Assembly (NCBI RefSeq): GCF_040954645.1 | Contig: NC_092812.1 | Location: 930,001 to 994,000, forward strand | Length of the DNA stretch: 64,000 nt | Origin: Diabrotica undecimpunctata | Taxonomy: Eukaryota > Arthropoda > Insecta > Coleoptera > Chrysomelidae | Reading direction: 5' to 3' | Shown here: one piece after another, positions 1 through 12,179 of the stretch | Numbering within the stretch: the first letter of the stretch is position 1 | Layout: every line of letters starts with the position of its first letter | The notes under the pieces: generated by a model | Seen by the model: the letters and a program-made list of their open reading frames with translations, nothing else | What the model was told of the DNA's origin: nothing | Database searches by the model: none | Made by a program: the position numbers and the translations under genes

Positions 1-80
1 ATATAAATATGCGCTGTTTAAATATAGTGGACAAGGTGACTCAGGCAAGTCTACCATAGTCCAAAAGCTTTACTTTTAAT

Positions 81-505
81 GGAACTCCCTGTATATTTTT
101 CTATTCTTAAAAGCTCCTTAATAACCCGATCTCAACCAACTATATTACTCATAATAGACTCTACATTATTAAAGGGTAGTTAATATGTTGAAATTAAACA
201 GTGTGGAAACCACTTATGGAATAAAATTGTTTGTGTCCTTGAATCTTCTGCCCTTATGAATCATCTTGTACATTTAAATTTATGTTTAAAAGCACACATT
301 TGAATTTAAAAGTAACAGACGAGGCGTTTTTTATAATTTTCTAAAATAAGGACGCAAACAATTGTATTCCATGAGTGGTTTACACACTGTATAATTTTAA
401 AATTCCACCCTGTATTATTCATAATAGACCCTACGTGATACATAATATAGTTCGTCGAGATCAGGTTATTAAGCAGCTTTTAAAAATAAAAAATATACAG
501 GGAAG
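81..505. repeat. Foldback (long inverted repeat) element, MITE-like
   Basis: The sequence from about 81 to 241 reappears in inverted orientation at about 350 to 505. One matching block is the arm around 'ataacccgatctcaac' (about 120-138), whose complement lies around 453-470. A second is 'aaccacttatggaat' near 209, matched around 365-385. Arms are diverged (roughly 80-85 percent by eye) and separated by about 110 bp. No coding capacity is visible. The layout fits a non-autonomous foldback or MITE; I cannot assign a superfamily. Confidence 0.6.
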
Positions 506-554
506 TCTATTAAAAATAAAACTTATGCAGTATGCTAGGCATGCTTGAATTACC

Positions 555-690
555 CTGTACATTTAAATTTTTCCTTAAAACGCACACATGCATTAAATGT
601 CCATGTATTAAAAGTCGACAGGTGTCATCGTTTTTTATATTTTTTTTTAAACAAGGACAGAAATAACTCTATTCTATTATTTAGGGGGAT
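555..690. repeat. Diverged direct copy of the interior of the foldback element
   Basis: The segment starting 'gtacatttaaattt' at 556 resembles the segment starting at 268 inside the foldback, with the same order of landmarks: a run of 'aaaacgcacaca', then 'cgttttttata', then 'caaggac'. It is probably a second partial copy of the same repeat. The short ORF here is a by-product of the repeat and the adjacent (TA)n. Confidence 0.4.
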
Positions 691-704
691 CCACATATAT
701 TATA

Positions 705-705
705 T

Positions 706-780
<75 letters not shown>

Positions 781-784
781 TATA
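705..784. repeat. (TA)n microsatellite
   Basis: Dinucleotide TA tract with one TG interruption near 761. It directly abuts the left edge of a Gypsy LTR copy, as do the (TA)n tracts at the other LTR copies in this window. Confidence 0.9.
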
Positions 785-1978
785 ATATTAAATATAGAAG
801 AAACGAAGGTAATCTAGAATGAACTTAAATAGTGAAAAAAGAAATAATTTATAAGTTATATACTAGAGAATATTATAAAAAGTATTTATACGAGGGCATT
901 CTTAAGAAATTAGCATAATAATAAGTTTAAAAAGTTTTTTATTTTGCAATGTATTTGGTTATTTTAATAATTATGATATTATAAATATATTTGAGTACGC
1001 CATCTTTATAGGTAACCAAATATGTACTGAAGTAAATTTGGTTGTGGGAACTTTTGTATATAATTAAGGATTTAAAATAGTGTTATTTATTAATTAAGAT
1101 GTTTAATTTATACATAAGTTTACATTCTGATCTGAAAAGCCCAAATTTCCATAAAATTCTCGATAGAAGAGTAAAGAATTATCGAGAACTCTAAAATAAG
1201 ACGTCAATAGAAAGAATTTAACCTTTTTTCGGAGTAGAATATTCGCGAACATTGTAGTGTCTATGAAATAGAAGGATTCGAATATATTTTCTTTCAAGAA
1301 TACTAGTGAACATTGAAATGATATAAATACGATGTGATTTGGATTCAAAATGGTCAGTCAGTCAGTCAGTATAGTCAGTATTAGGGTATTAGTACAGTAT
1401 TCAATAGTCATTAATGCAGTATTCAAGATAGTCAGTAATCAGTGATTCAGTAGTGGAAAGTATATTAGATGAAGATTAAAAAATAGAATTAAGAGACTAT
1501 TAGTTGGAGATTAAAAATTATATTATGTATATGGTGATTGGAGATTAGAAGAGAAAAATAGATTAGAAAGAAGACTAAACAAAAAAGTAAATAAAAAAAA
1601 GGAAGAATATTTTACCGATTTATAAATGCTATTAAGAAGAAAAATATTTTAAAATAGTGGAAGCTGATAATTAAAACATTGTGGTGTATTTGGCAATGCA
1701 AGTTCACAAAAGGAAGGATAACCGAGGCTGACAACGTATACATTGAGTGGTGATTAAATTTTTTCATTTTGGAAAACAGTTTCATTTGGGCATTCAGTGA
1801 CAGAAAGGTACCAAATTTTGTTAATATAATTTAATTAGTGTCATAAGAATTTCAATTTAAAGATAGTTTGTGTTAAATTTACATTGTCTATATTAGATAT
1901 ATATGTGTGTTTCATAATAATTATAATAAAGATAATTTCAAACAGTGCTTACAAACTAATTCTTTGAGAACCGCGTAT
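785..1978 (+). mobile_element. Truncated or solo LTR of the Gypsy A/B/C family
   Basis: It matches, in order, the LTRs of the complete Gypsy elements to the right: the block 'aatttataagttatatact' near the start, 'ctgatctgaaaagcc' at about 1127, a TATA box in 'gatataaatac' near 1320 followed by a run of TCAGT initiator-like repeats (about 1353-1370), and an AATAAA signal at about 1925. It stops after 'gagaaccgcg' near 1976, about 70-80 bp before the expected LTR end. No gag or pol follows. It is more diverged from A, B and C than they are from each other. Confidence 0.75.
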
Positions 1979-2060
1979 ATGTATTATATCCATATTACAG
2001 AAAAGGTAAAGCACCAACTTGTTTCTATAACAAATATGGCAACATGGCTATCAAACACAC

Positions 2061-3337
<1,277 letters not shown>

Positions 3338-3378
3338 TGTATATACAGCAATACTTATGGAACCGCGAAACACAGAAA

Positions 3379-3379
<1 letters not shown>
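3338..3379. repeat. 42-bp direct repeat, right copy
   Basis: Identical to 2061-2102. It sits between the severely truncated NL1 tail and the tail of the long NL1 copy, so the same 42-bp site carries two NL1 tails in the same orientation. Confidence 0.65.
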
Positions 3380-3459
<80 letters not shown>

Positions 3460-3504
3460 TTAGACAAAAAATCTTTTTGCCACAGAAAATTGTTATAAGG
3501 ATGT

Positions 3505-6500
3505 TTAAATTTTTATTTTAGAATCGTTTATAAACTTGATTAGAATATTTGACAAATATATAGATTTGTCAGAATAAGATAAGAGATTGCTGATGTTAAC
3601 TGGTAGGCTAATATTGAGATCAATTAAATCTAAATATAGGCTTCGAGTCTGTTCCCTATGATTAGGACAATCGAAAAAAGTAATGGTTTCTTGAAGTCTT
3701 CTGAACCTCTTAATATTTTGACATCCATCTTTCCCTGCCAATACTCCTGATAATAGAAAAAAGATCTTTAAAGTAGTAAAAATTTGTAATTTCTGATATC
3801 TCAGATGTATTTTTTGCCATACCATCCACTAATTCGTTTCCAATTACTCCATTATGTCCTTTAACCCAGAGTAAAGTAACTGTTTTTTTTGTGAATTTTA
3901 GATCATGTAATAATTTTTTGATATCAAGTATAATGGAGTTTTAAAAACTATCCAATGGATGGCTACGAATAGCTTGTAATACTGCCTGAGAATCTGATAC
4001 TATTACGATGTTCTCACAATAATTAGTGACACACCAAGTTAGTGCTTTCTGTATAGCAGCAGCCTCGGCTGTAAAAATAGAACAACATTCAGGAATTCGA
4101 TATGTCTCAACATAATTGCTGTTTGAAACAAAAAAAGCGAAACCAGTACTTTCAACAGTTTTTGAACCATCTGTGTAAATTATTGTTAAATCTTCCCCTA
4201 ATTTGCTTAGTATGGATTTAAATATCATATTAGTTAAAATTGGCAAGTCTGAATAAGAGGGCATTATAATGGTTGGTTTGTCTATCAGAACTTCAAAGTC
4301 TTGTATGTAAAAAGGAAATTTTGGGAGCTGTAATATATAAGATTGAAATGAATTCGTATCAATAAAAGATTCTGCAAGAGGAGGAGAATTTTTTATTCTC
4401 CAGTAAGAATTTGTTAAATTTTCTGTCAAAAGTAAACCTATTTTGTGAACCATAGTTGTATTAAACAATCTGTATGTTATTAGACGTTTGTTGGCTAACA
4501 TTTGCCTACGTATGTGTAAAGGTGGTTCCTGGGCTTCTGCTAGAACTGCTTGGTTTGGTGAAGACATCATAGCTCCTAGACAAATTTTTATTGATTTAAA
4601 TTGTATTCTGTCAAGAGTTAATAGATTTGTTTTGCATGTTGAACCGTAAAGAACACAACCGTAATCCAGAATGGATCGTATGTAGGATCTATAAAACATT
4701 AAAGAGATATCTTGATCTGCACCCCATCTTTTTTTAGAAACGAAACGCAGAAGGTTAATTCCACGCTCGCACTTTTTTTTTACGTACTTTATATGGCTGG
4801 ACCACAAGAGTTTTTTATCTAGGATCATGCCTAGATACTTATACTCTTCTGCTAAGGGGAAATTATAATCACCTATCTGACATTTGCCTGTGACTTTTTG
4901 TCTACGTGTAGTGAAACATACAATCGAAGATTTTTCTTGTGATATACTAAAACCCATTTGTTTCACCCACTTATCTAAGTTACTAAAGCTAAGTTTTAGA
5001 TTCAACATACAATCTTCATAGGATTTATGGCTGGTATATAAACATATATCGTCTGCATATTGAATTATTTTGCATTTTTCATCCATCAAACCATGCAGAT
5101 CTGCAGTATAAACATTAAATAATAAAGGACTTAGAATTGAGCCTTGTGGGAGACCGTTATATAATATTCTTGGACCGTGTAATACATTTCTATGGTCCCG
5201 TAAGTATATTTTTCTATTCACATACAAATTTATTATATTTACAGATAATCTTTTATCAATACCACACCCCACCATTTTTAAATATAATATATCCAAATCA
5301 ACCACGTCATATGCACCCTTTAAATCTAAAAACAAACATAGCATAAATTCGTTTTTTGAAAAACAGAGTTGAATATCCGTAACTAAATGTATGAGAGCAT
5401 CAATGGTACCTCGACCTCTACGAAATCCATACTGTGAGTAGGGAAAAACTGAACTACTTTCAATAAAATGTTCTAATCTAAGTTTTATAAGCCTTTCAAA
5501 GGATTTTGTCACACATGATAATAGAGAAATGGGTCTATAAGATGATGGAAGTTCTGGATTTAAGTTAAATTTGAGTAAAGGGCATATGATAATATTTTTT
5601 TAAAGTATCGCAATATTCTTGTTTCAACCACCAACTATTAAAGATTTGTAAGAGAACATCTTTGGCATTTGACGGCAATTTGTCCAATATCTTATAAGTA
5701 AAACCGTCCAAACCGGGGGCTGTATTTCTGCTTTTTTTTTAGTGCGAAATCAAGTTCTGAAGGAGTAAAAGGTTTTGACATGGAATCTACACTAGTTTTA
5801 AAACGAAAAACTTTAATCCTACCAACATTACCAGAGGCAGATGAAGGTGCAAGTTGGTCTAACATCTGTTTAATGAGATTTTCAGAAAGTTGAGGTTTTT
5901 TGTTGTACTGATAGTTATTGGAAATTGATCTGACGGTTGACCATATTTTTGAAAGAGGTGTGCTTTTGTTTAGACTATTTAAAAAATTTATCCAACTACT
6001 TTTTTTTTGTTTTAAATAATCGTCTGGTTTGGGCTGCTATATTTTTATAGTTTATGTAATTATTATGGTTACTTTGGGTTCAATACGTTTTCAATGCTTC
6101 TGATCGTTTTTTTATTATGAATGTACATTCCTCGTCCCACCAATAAGGCCTTGGAATTGAGGGAGTAAAAGGTTTTTTTATGGGCATAGATTTGGAAGCA
6201 GCTAGAGAGATAGTCTGAAAGAGTAGGGCTGTCTTCTCATCGTTAGAAAGATTATTAGATGATAAAAATGTGGATAATTGTTTGTCTAAATCTGTCTGAA
6301 ATAGCTTCCAGTCAGCGCGGCAATCGTTCCATTTTGTTGATGGATTAATTAGGAAAGAAGTAGGATTAATTTTAAGCTCTATTTTAATAGGAAAATGATC
6401 GGATCCCAATGTGTCGGGATATACTGACCAGTTTATACGATTTGTTAATGAGGCTGAGGTGATAGTCAAATCAACGGCAGAATGATTGCCACTCGCGGCG

Positions 6501-7081
6501 ATTCTAGTAGGTGTTCCGTCATTTAGAGAAACTAATTCGAAAAAATCCATGATTTCGACTAATATTCTACCATTACGGTCATCCGGGATCGGACCCCACA
6601 TGTAATGGTGGGCATTAAAATCACCACAAAAAATTGTTTTATTATAATCGAATTGTTCAAATAAATGTATCCAATCAGTTTTTTCTACTCTGATGTCAGA
6701 TGGTTTATATATAGACACAAAAGATATATTAATTTTGTTAAGTAAGACTGCACACACTTCTATTCCGGTATTAAAATTATAGTTAATGTTAATTATTTGA
6801 TAATCAATGCCCTTTAGTATGAAAATGCCTACACCGCCATAGCCACTTTCACAGCATTTTGAAACAAAATTATACCCTTTTAATTTAAATTCTATTTGGT
6901 TTTTCAACCAAGTTTCGGATAAAATTATAATATCTACATGAGAATTATTAATATAATTTATGAGATTATCCCTATTACTTACTAACGATCTACAATTCCA
7001 TTGTAAAATATTTAAGGAAGATTGAGTAAGTTGACTGTGCATTTGGAAATTAATAATACGAGTGAATGCTTTCATTGTCAC
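3505..7081 (-). pseudogene. NL1 ORF2: endonuclease, reverse transcriptase, RNase H (broken)
   Basis: The polyprotein frame starts at 7081. APE endonuclease (7081-6080) shows 'LQWNCRS', 'SETW', 'CGDFNAHH' and 'SDHF'. A TGA replaces a probable Trp codon at 6080. From about 6010 to 5590 the linker and early RT change frame at runs of T (near 6001-6008, 5735-5742 and 5597). The main RT runs from 5512, with 'GLPQGSILSPLLFN' and 'QYADD' (YADD at residues 152-155 of this segment). The RNase H shows 'YTDGS', 'TAEAA' and 'VSDSQ', then a TAA at 3941-3943 where the other copy (60160) has CAA. The rest of RNase H and the tail follow to 3505, but about 180 bp present at about 60427-60607 are missing here, removing the C-terminal Cys/His motif. 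Confidence 0.85.
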
Positions 7082-8399
7082 TCGTCGCTAAATTATCCGT
7101 TTCTGTGTTATTACTTGTTTCTTCTAAATTATTAGAAATAAGTTTTCTTAATTCATTTTCTAAATTGCATATAGGTTGAGATTGATTATTGGTATACATA
7201 AGTTGATTAATATGAGATGTGACAAGTAATATAAGTTTCTCTTTATAGTCAATAAATTCGTCCCTGTAGGGATTGGGTATTATAGGATTAGATTTAGGGG
7301 TAGGTCTTTTGCTAGAAGTTGACGCAGAGGTATGGGGTAAAATTGGTGAAGTTGCTTTACGTTTATTATTTGTAGATGTGTGAATAGTTTTCCTTACTGG
7401 TTTATTTAATGTGAAATTAGGGACATTGTTAGACGAGGTAGGTAAACTGGGAAAATTGGAAGTGTTATTTAGAATAGAAAATCTATTATTAGTTATTATT
7501 TTTGCGTAACTTGGATTGTTATGTAATTGTTCTGCTTCTCTGAATGTTATATTTTCTGATGCCATTATTGCTTTGATTTTCTTCTGTTTCTCGTATATTG
7601 GACATTTTCTAGACAACGAGGTGTGATCGTTGGTTTTACAATATATGCAATGATTATTTTCATTACAAGTTTCTACAGTATGGGTGGTGTCTGTACATTT
7701 TTTACATCTACTGTCCTTAGATTTACATTGTTTTGAGAAGTGACCATATCTGAGACATTTATAGCATTGCACTACCGGGTGTATGTATGGATCTACTGAA
7801 AAATTGCATAAATTAATTATTATGTTTTGTGGAACCTCGTTGCCCAAAAATTCTACAATTATCATTTGTCTTGGTACTAATTGAGTTGTGCCATCGTTGT
7901 TTGTTACTTTTCGTTGCATCCTTTGAACATTTACCACTTGTCTCTCGGATATTATCGCATCCTTTAAATAATTCTCCGAAAAGAAAGTATCAACCATACG
8001 GACTATGCCCTTTCTATGTGTATAAAATTTTGGAATATAAGCTATAAGATCATTTTTATTTATTAAATCATAATTAATTATTTTATTTGCTATAGAATAA
8101 GTTTTAAAAATGACTTTTACCCTATTAATGCCAACTGTTTTTATATCAAGTACATCATTTTTAATGGACGAATCATTTAATAAAAAATGTCCTACCTTCA
8201 TTGGAAATAACCTACCGATATTTTTATTTTTGTGTTCAATATATACAAAGAATGGGGCCTTATCGCTGGGTTTATACCGGTTTTCAAAATCAATTAAAGT
8301 ATTTACAGACCTGTTATCATTAATATTAATTTTTTCAGACGTGTTTACGGAATGTAATTCATCGGGCGGTCTATGACCTCCAATAGCATCTTCTTCCAT
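7050..8399 (-). CDS. NL1 ORF1, Gag-like nucleic-acid-binding protein (449 aa)
   Basis: Open over 449 codons from ATG at 8399. The middle part holds a cluster of CCHC zinc knuckles (about residues 215-275), beginning with 'QCYKCLRYGHFSKQC' and ending in 'HCIYCKTNDHTSLSRKC'. This is the usual ORF1 arrangement of I-like retrotransposons, whose product coats the element RNA. The C-terminal third is Ser/Thr/Asn-rich and low in complexity. It overlaps the start of ORF2 by about 32 bases in a different frame. It is the only undamaged NL1 frame; NL2 and NL3 carry homologous but broken ORF1 regions. Confidence 0.85.
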   Translation of the reverse strand: MEEDAIGGHRPPDELHSVNTSEKININDNRSVNTLIDFENRYKPSDKAPFFVYIEHKNKNIGRLFPMKVGHFLLNDSSIKNDVLDIKTVGINRVKVIFKTYSIANKIINYDLINKNDLIAYIPKFYTHRKGIVRMVDTFFSENYLKDAIISERQVVNVQRMQRKVTNNDGTTQLVPRQMIIVEFLGNEVPQNIIINLCNFSVDPYIHPVVQCYKCLRYGHFSKQCKSKDSRCKKCTDTTHTVETCNENNHCIYCKTNDHTSLSRKCPIYEKQKKIKAIMASENITFREAEQLHNNPSYAKIITNNRFSILNNTSNFPSLPTSSNNVPNFTLNKPVRKTIHTSTNNKRKATSPILPHTSASTSSKRPTPKSNPIIPNPYRDEFIDYKEKLILLVTSHINQLMYTNNQSQPICNLENELRKLISNNLEETSNNTETDNLATSDNESIHSYY

Positions 8400-8529
8400 A
8401 CTTAGATTTTTTGGAATACCAAATTATGGGCCTAATTTGCACTAAACAAATTCACAAAATAACACAATAGCGATCACTATCAAACTCGCACCGACAGCAA
8501 TATCAAAACAAACCGCTCTCTACGGTTAT

Positions 8530-8717
8530 CGACTCGGGTATGCTATCAGTACTTATTGGTACATTTGTTTCTTCTTGCATGGCAGTATGGTTACGATAAT
8601 TTTCATAAGGACTCGAATTATTAGAAGACAATAAAATGGATTGATCTATTTGAATTACGTCTCCATTTACTAAATTAGTTTCTATAATAATATTTTCGGA
8701 GTTTTGTAGGTTCTTAC
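8530..8717 (-). pseudogene. Second half of a host exon split by R1
   Basis: Reading the minus strand from the R1 target duplication (8703-8717) gives an open frame of about 60 codons continuing the frame of 11739-11607: 'SKNLQ' is followed by 'NSENIIIETNLVNG' and further Asn/Ser/Glu-rich sequence, up to the NL1 5' end near 8530. No stop is seen. Removing R1 and one 15-bp duplication therefore joins two open segments. I do not recognise the protein. It could be a host gene or a domesticated or mobile ORF. Confidence 0.5.
8703..8717. repeat. 15-bp target-site duplication of R1, left copy
   Basis: 'tttgtaggttcttac' here pairs with 'tttgtaagttcttac' at 11607-11621, one mismatch. The poly(A) tail of the minus-strand element (nine T on this strand, 8718-8726) directly abuts it, as expected for target-primed reverse transcription. 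Confidence 0.8.
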
Positions 8718-11606
8718 TTTTTTTTTCGTATTTATAGAGGGGGGTCTGGAATCTTTAAAAGACATCTCAGTCCAGGACGCCGCCTGACTAACTTTAGTGC
8801 AGGATTCGTTCTTCGTACTCCCGGCGATAGTTCCCGAGGCACTTTAAAATGCCTTCTCGTCGCCGAGTCTACGCCGAACGCCTATCTGCTAAACCAGACC
8901 CTCCTCTGTTATCCAGCGATCCGGAAGTGGAATGGCCGCTGTAAGGCCGGCATCACTTCCGAATCACTACCTTTATTCATTCATTCTCCATTCATACATA
9001 TCCACACTCTATTCATTAGCAAAAAGGCTCCTTGTCTCGTTCCAGGTAGCGCGTAGAATACACTTATCGCTCCTAGTTCGGCATCATTCCCAGATGGGTA
9101 TTTCCTCCTTCCCCACAGTCTGACTCACGCATTCTAACTCATACAGTGTGACCCACTTTTCTAGCTTCACCTTTCAGCATCATTCACTCTTACCTTTAGC
9201 GTTGGTCCAGCAGTCTTTCTTCCTCTTCCTTTTTCTTGATCACTGCATGGATATAGCTGTGAATGTTAGTCCAAACTAATTTATTTTCAATCATTCTCTC
9301 AATCATTTCTCTCACTATAACAAAATTCACACCTGTCTCTCTCTCCATTCTGTTCCTTTCCACTATCCATCTGCTGCAATCTAACATCGTATGTGTCACA
9401 GTTTCCGAGTATCCACAGTATAGGCATTCATCTGTATCAGCCTTTCCGATCCTAGAGAGGTAGGCCCTAAAACACCCGTGTCCTGTGAGCACCTGCGCCA
9501 GGAAATAATCCAGTCGCCTGTGGCCACAGTCCACCTAATCTCTTATGTTCGGGATCAGCATTTTCGTCCGCTGTGCCACATCTTCCGTGTCGTTCCATTC
9601 TTCTTGCCATCTTTCAACTGACCTTTCCCTTTCCTGTCTTCTCTCGGCCACAGTAAGGTTTGGACCTCTTCTCTCATAAAGCTCTTTTCTTTCCACCGCC
9701 AAAACATGCAACGGAACACATCCAGTGATGGTCCATAAGGCTGCCGCAGACACAGTCCTGTAGGCTCATGCCACTCGCAACAGACTTGTTCTGTCTACTC
9801 GTGTCATGAGACTCCTATAGGCCGTTATCTCTACCGCCTCGCTCCAGACTGGTGCCGCGTAGAGGACGATCGACTGTACAACACCGTGTAAGACCCTCCT
9901 CCTTTCGGATTTGGGTCCTCCAATGTTCGGCATCACCCTCCCTAACGCAGCCGCACTATTCGCAGCCTTCCGGACTACCTCCCGCACGTGCTCCCCCCAT
10001 TTTCCATTCTGGTTCAATGTCACTCCTAGATACTTAACTTGTTTCTTGGGTGTAAGACATGCTCCCGCACATTTTAATTCAATATTTTGCCTGTTCCTTG
10101 TCCCCTTCAGAATGATGGCTTCGGTTTTCTCTGTCGCAAGTTTCAGTCCGTGCTGCGTCATCCATTTCTTTACGACGCCGCCTGCGTTTCGAACCCGGTA
10201 TTTGAGATCTAGCTCATCCCGGGCCACTACCAGTACAGCGAGGTCATCCGCGAATGCGAAGAGGGTTTTACCCTCTCCGTATTCACAGTGCATAACCCCG
10301 TCATATGCCAGATTCCATAGCGTCGGGCCCAAGCCAGATCCGTGGGGTACCCCGGCCGTCATGTCCACGATCGTGCCCTTTTCCACCATAATCCTTCTCG
10401 CGGACAGATACTCCGCCACCGCATTCATCAGGTAACCAGGACATTCTCTCTCCTCCATTGCCTTCATTACCTCGTTCCACTGCAACGTATTGAATGCATT
10501 CTTAATATCAAACAACAGCAGGGCCGCCCAGCGATGTTCATCTCCTCTGTTGTGCAATGCTTCTAGTACACTCATGATTGCATCAATCGTGCTTTTCCCT
10601 TTACAAAAACCAAATTGCCTCCTTGATAAACCACCTGACCTCTCAATCATGTCGTCTATGCGTACTCGCAGCATCCTTTCATACAGCTTACTGATGCATG
10701 GAAGCAGACAGATGGGGCGATACTTTTCCCTAGCTTTGGGAAGCAGTATTAACCTCGATGTCCTCCAAGGCTCAGGAAAGGTTTGTGCTTCTAGCAGTGA
10801 ATTCATGTGTTCCAGAAGCCACGCAGGTTCCACCCGTCCTAGACTCTTCACTGCCTCAGGTGGTATCTGATCTAGTCCTGGGGACCTACGAGTCTTCAGT
10901 GAACCCAATGCCTCGATAAGTTCATCCATGGTAAAGGGTACAGCTCGCTCAGCTCCTTCATTCCTCCATACACCATGACATCTGCCGTCCGGAAAGAGTT
11001 CTTTTGTTACCTCAAGCTTCTTGTCCATAGGCATTTCGTAAGGAGAATACTCATGAAACTTCTTCATGACGATCTTGTATCCCTGACCCCAGATGTCCTC
11101 ATCCAGCTGTTCACACAACTCTTTCCAGTGCCTTCTTTTTTCTGTACGGATTTTCCTGTACAGTTCCTTCTTCCTTGCGCGGTACTCTTCCTCGATCTCC
11201 TCGATGATCTCAGGGTTGATTCCTGCTCTACCTCTTGCTCTTGTTAACCTTCTTCTCATTGCTATACATACATTTCTCAGTGCCTCGATGTCCGCATTCC
11301 ACCAATATGGCATCCTGTTGATATCTTTGCGACCAATATTGCTTCCCTCCATCGCTTCTTTAATAACTCTCTCCAGGCTTTCCACTGTCGGTGATTGATT
11401 ATGCATTATGCTCACTCTCCATTTAATTGGCTCCTCGTATACTTTCCAGTCATTCTCATCGCCGCATCTGCCCACCGACGTCCCGGATGCACGGACCATG
11501 TTAGTAGTCCCCTTTCTAGTTATGGAGAACTCAATGTACTGATGTTCAGTTCCAGTGTAGTCTGGCAAAACCTTCCAGCCTATTGCTTTCGCCGCTATTT
11601 CTTGTA
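8718..11606 (-). mobile_element. 5'-truncated R1-clade non-LTR retrotransposon
   Basis: A 2.9-kb insertion with a 9-nt poly(A) tail at its 3' end (8718-8726), a 3' UTR of about 470 bp (8727-9195), and an ORF2 lacking most of the endonuclease. It is GC-richer than its surroundings, which marks it as foreign to the flanking AT-rich DNA. It is flanked by a 15-bp target duplication inside a spliced coding exon. R1-clade elements often use rDNA or other repeats as targets; here the target is neither, so this is an off-target or non-site-specific member. Confidence 0.85.
9196..11606 (-). pseudogene. R1-clade ORF2: reverse transcriptase with C-terminal CCHC (two nonsense codons)
   Basis: The frame begins with the last part of the endonuclease ('WKVLPDYTGTEHQYIEF', where the usual SDH is altered to TEH). 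The linker has 'PYWWNADI'. The RT has 'SPGLDQIP', 'YRPICLLPC', 'FDIKNAFN', 'GVPHGSGLGP' (usual Gln replaced by His) and the catalytic 'FADD' (10253-10242 region). The C-terminal 'CLYCGYSETVTHTMLDC' is the C-x2-C-x7-H-x4-C motif typical of R1-clade proteins. Two in-frame stops break it: TGA at 9766-9768 (probably Ser) and TAG at 9535-9537 (probably Trp). Otherwise the frame is continuous, so inactivation is by 5' truncation plus two point mutations. The upstream 50 codons of this long ORF belong to the flanking exon, not to R1. Confidence 0.9.
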
Positions 11607-11742
11607 TTTGTAAGTTCTTACTTGAAATAATGGATATCGGCATAGACTCGATTGCTTCCTCCGAATAAACATGATTCCATTCATCATTTTGGTTAACAGC
11701 CGCCAAAATTCTTTTTGTTCTTGAACTAAGCATATACATAAT
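11607..11742 (-). pseudogene. Start of a spliced host exon disrupted by R1
   Basis: On the minus strand the intron acceptor 'ttactttcag' ends at 11743 and the exon opens with the first in-frame ATG at 11739 ('MYMLSSRTKRILAAVNQ'). An in-frame stop lies just upstream in exon 1, which supports this ATG as the start. The frame stays open to the R1 insertion at 11606 and resumes at 8717. The predicted protein N-terminus is basic then acidic, with no motif I can name. Together with the GTAAGT donor at 12105 this looks like a real transcribed gene rather than a chance ORF. Confidence 0.5.
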
Positions 11743-12105
11743 CTGAAAGTAACCAAACATTTATGGTTACAACGTTTACTTATTAGCTTTTATGAAAATC
11801 AGAATAGAAACATGCAAGCAGTATTTCTCTAACTTTAATCGTTTTCCAGATACAAGAGTTCAGATTGATAATTTTAGAATGTTTAACTTATTGTTTCACA
11901 AACAGTTTACATTTTATATATAAATTCGCAAATATTTTTTAACAAAAAATTTAACAGAATTTTTTCTTAGATTATGTCACAATAATTTGTAATAAATAAA
12001 CGAAATTAAATATGAAATGGAGTTTTATAGGTACATAATGTTAGTTAAGGTTTCAATATTTTTGAAATATAATTACAAAACCATATGTTTTTCGTAATAA
12101 CTTAC
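11743..12105 (-). other. Putative intron (363 bp)
   Basis: Minus strand: donor 'ttgag|gtaagt' at 12105 and acceptor 'ttactttcag' ending at 11743. AT-rich interior with no coding signal. It separates a short noncoding 5' exon from the exon beginning at 11742. Confidence 0.5.
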
Positions 12106-12175
12106 CTCAAATCAATAATTTAGTCGATTGTAGCACGAATCTGTCACTGTCGTAAACCAAACACTGACTGCCAAA
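12106..12175 (-). other. Putative 5' UTR exon of the R1-disrupted gene
   Basis: Ends in a consensus splice donor. Its 5' limit is a guess: initiator-like TCAGT motifs occur on the minus strand at about 12158-12180. There is a stop in frame with the downstream ATG, so this exon would be noncoding. RNA evidence would be needed to fix the start. Confidence 0.35.
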
Positions 12176-12179
12176 ACTG

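Larger units (their letters stand above)
3380..8530 (-). mobile_element. NL1: nearly full-length I-like non-LTR retrotransposon
   Basis: Minus-strand element with a 5' UTR (about 8400-8530), ORF1 (8399-7050), ORF2 with endonuclease, RT and RNase H (7081-3505), and a 3' tail of (CT)n then (CA)n seen on this strand as (TG)15 (3380-3409) and (AG)22 (3410-3453). A second, 5'-truncated copy of the same family lies at 59556-60879 on the plus strand. Presence of both an APE-type endonuclease and RNase H with a CCHC ORF1 places it in the I superfamily; the exact clade would need a tree. The 5' boundary is uncertain by a few tens of bases. Confidence 0.85.

Noticed and set aside
785..1978. Complete solo LTR
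   Set aside because: The last 70-80 bp of the LTR are missing and no duplicated target can be shown, so only a truncated copy is claimed.
9852..11613. Many plus-strand ORFs of 60-174 codons
   Set aside because: They are shadows of the GC-richer R1 ORF2 on the minus strand, with no motif of their own.
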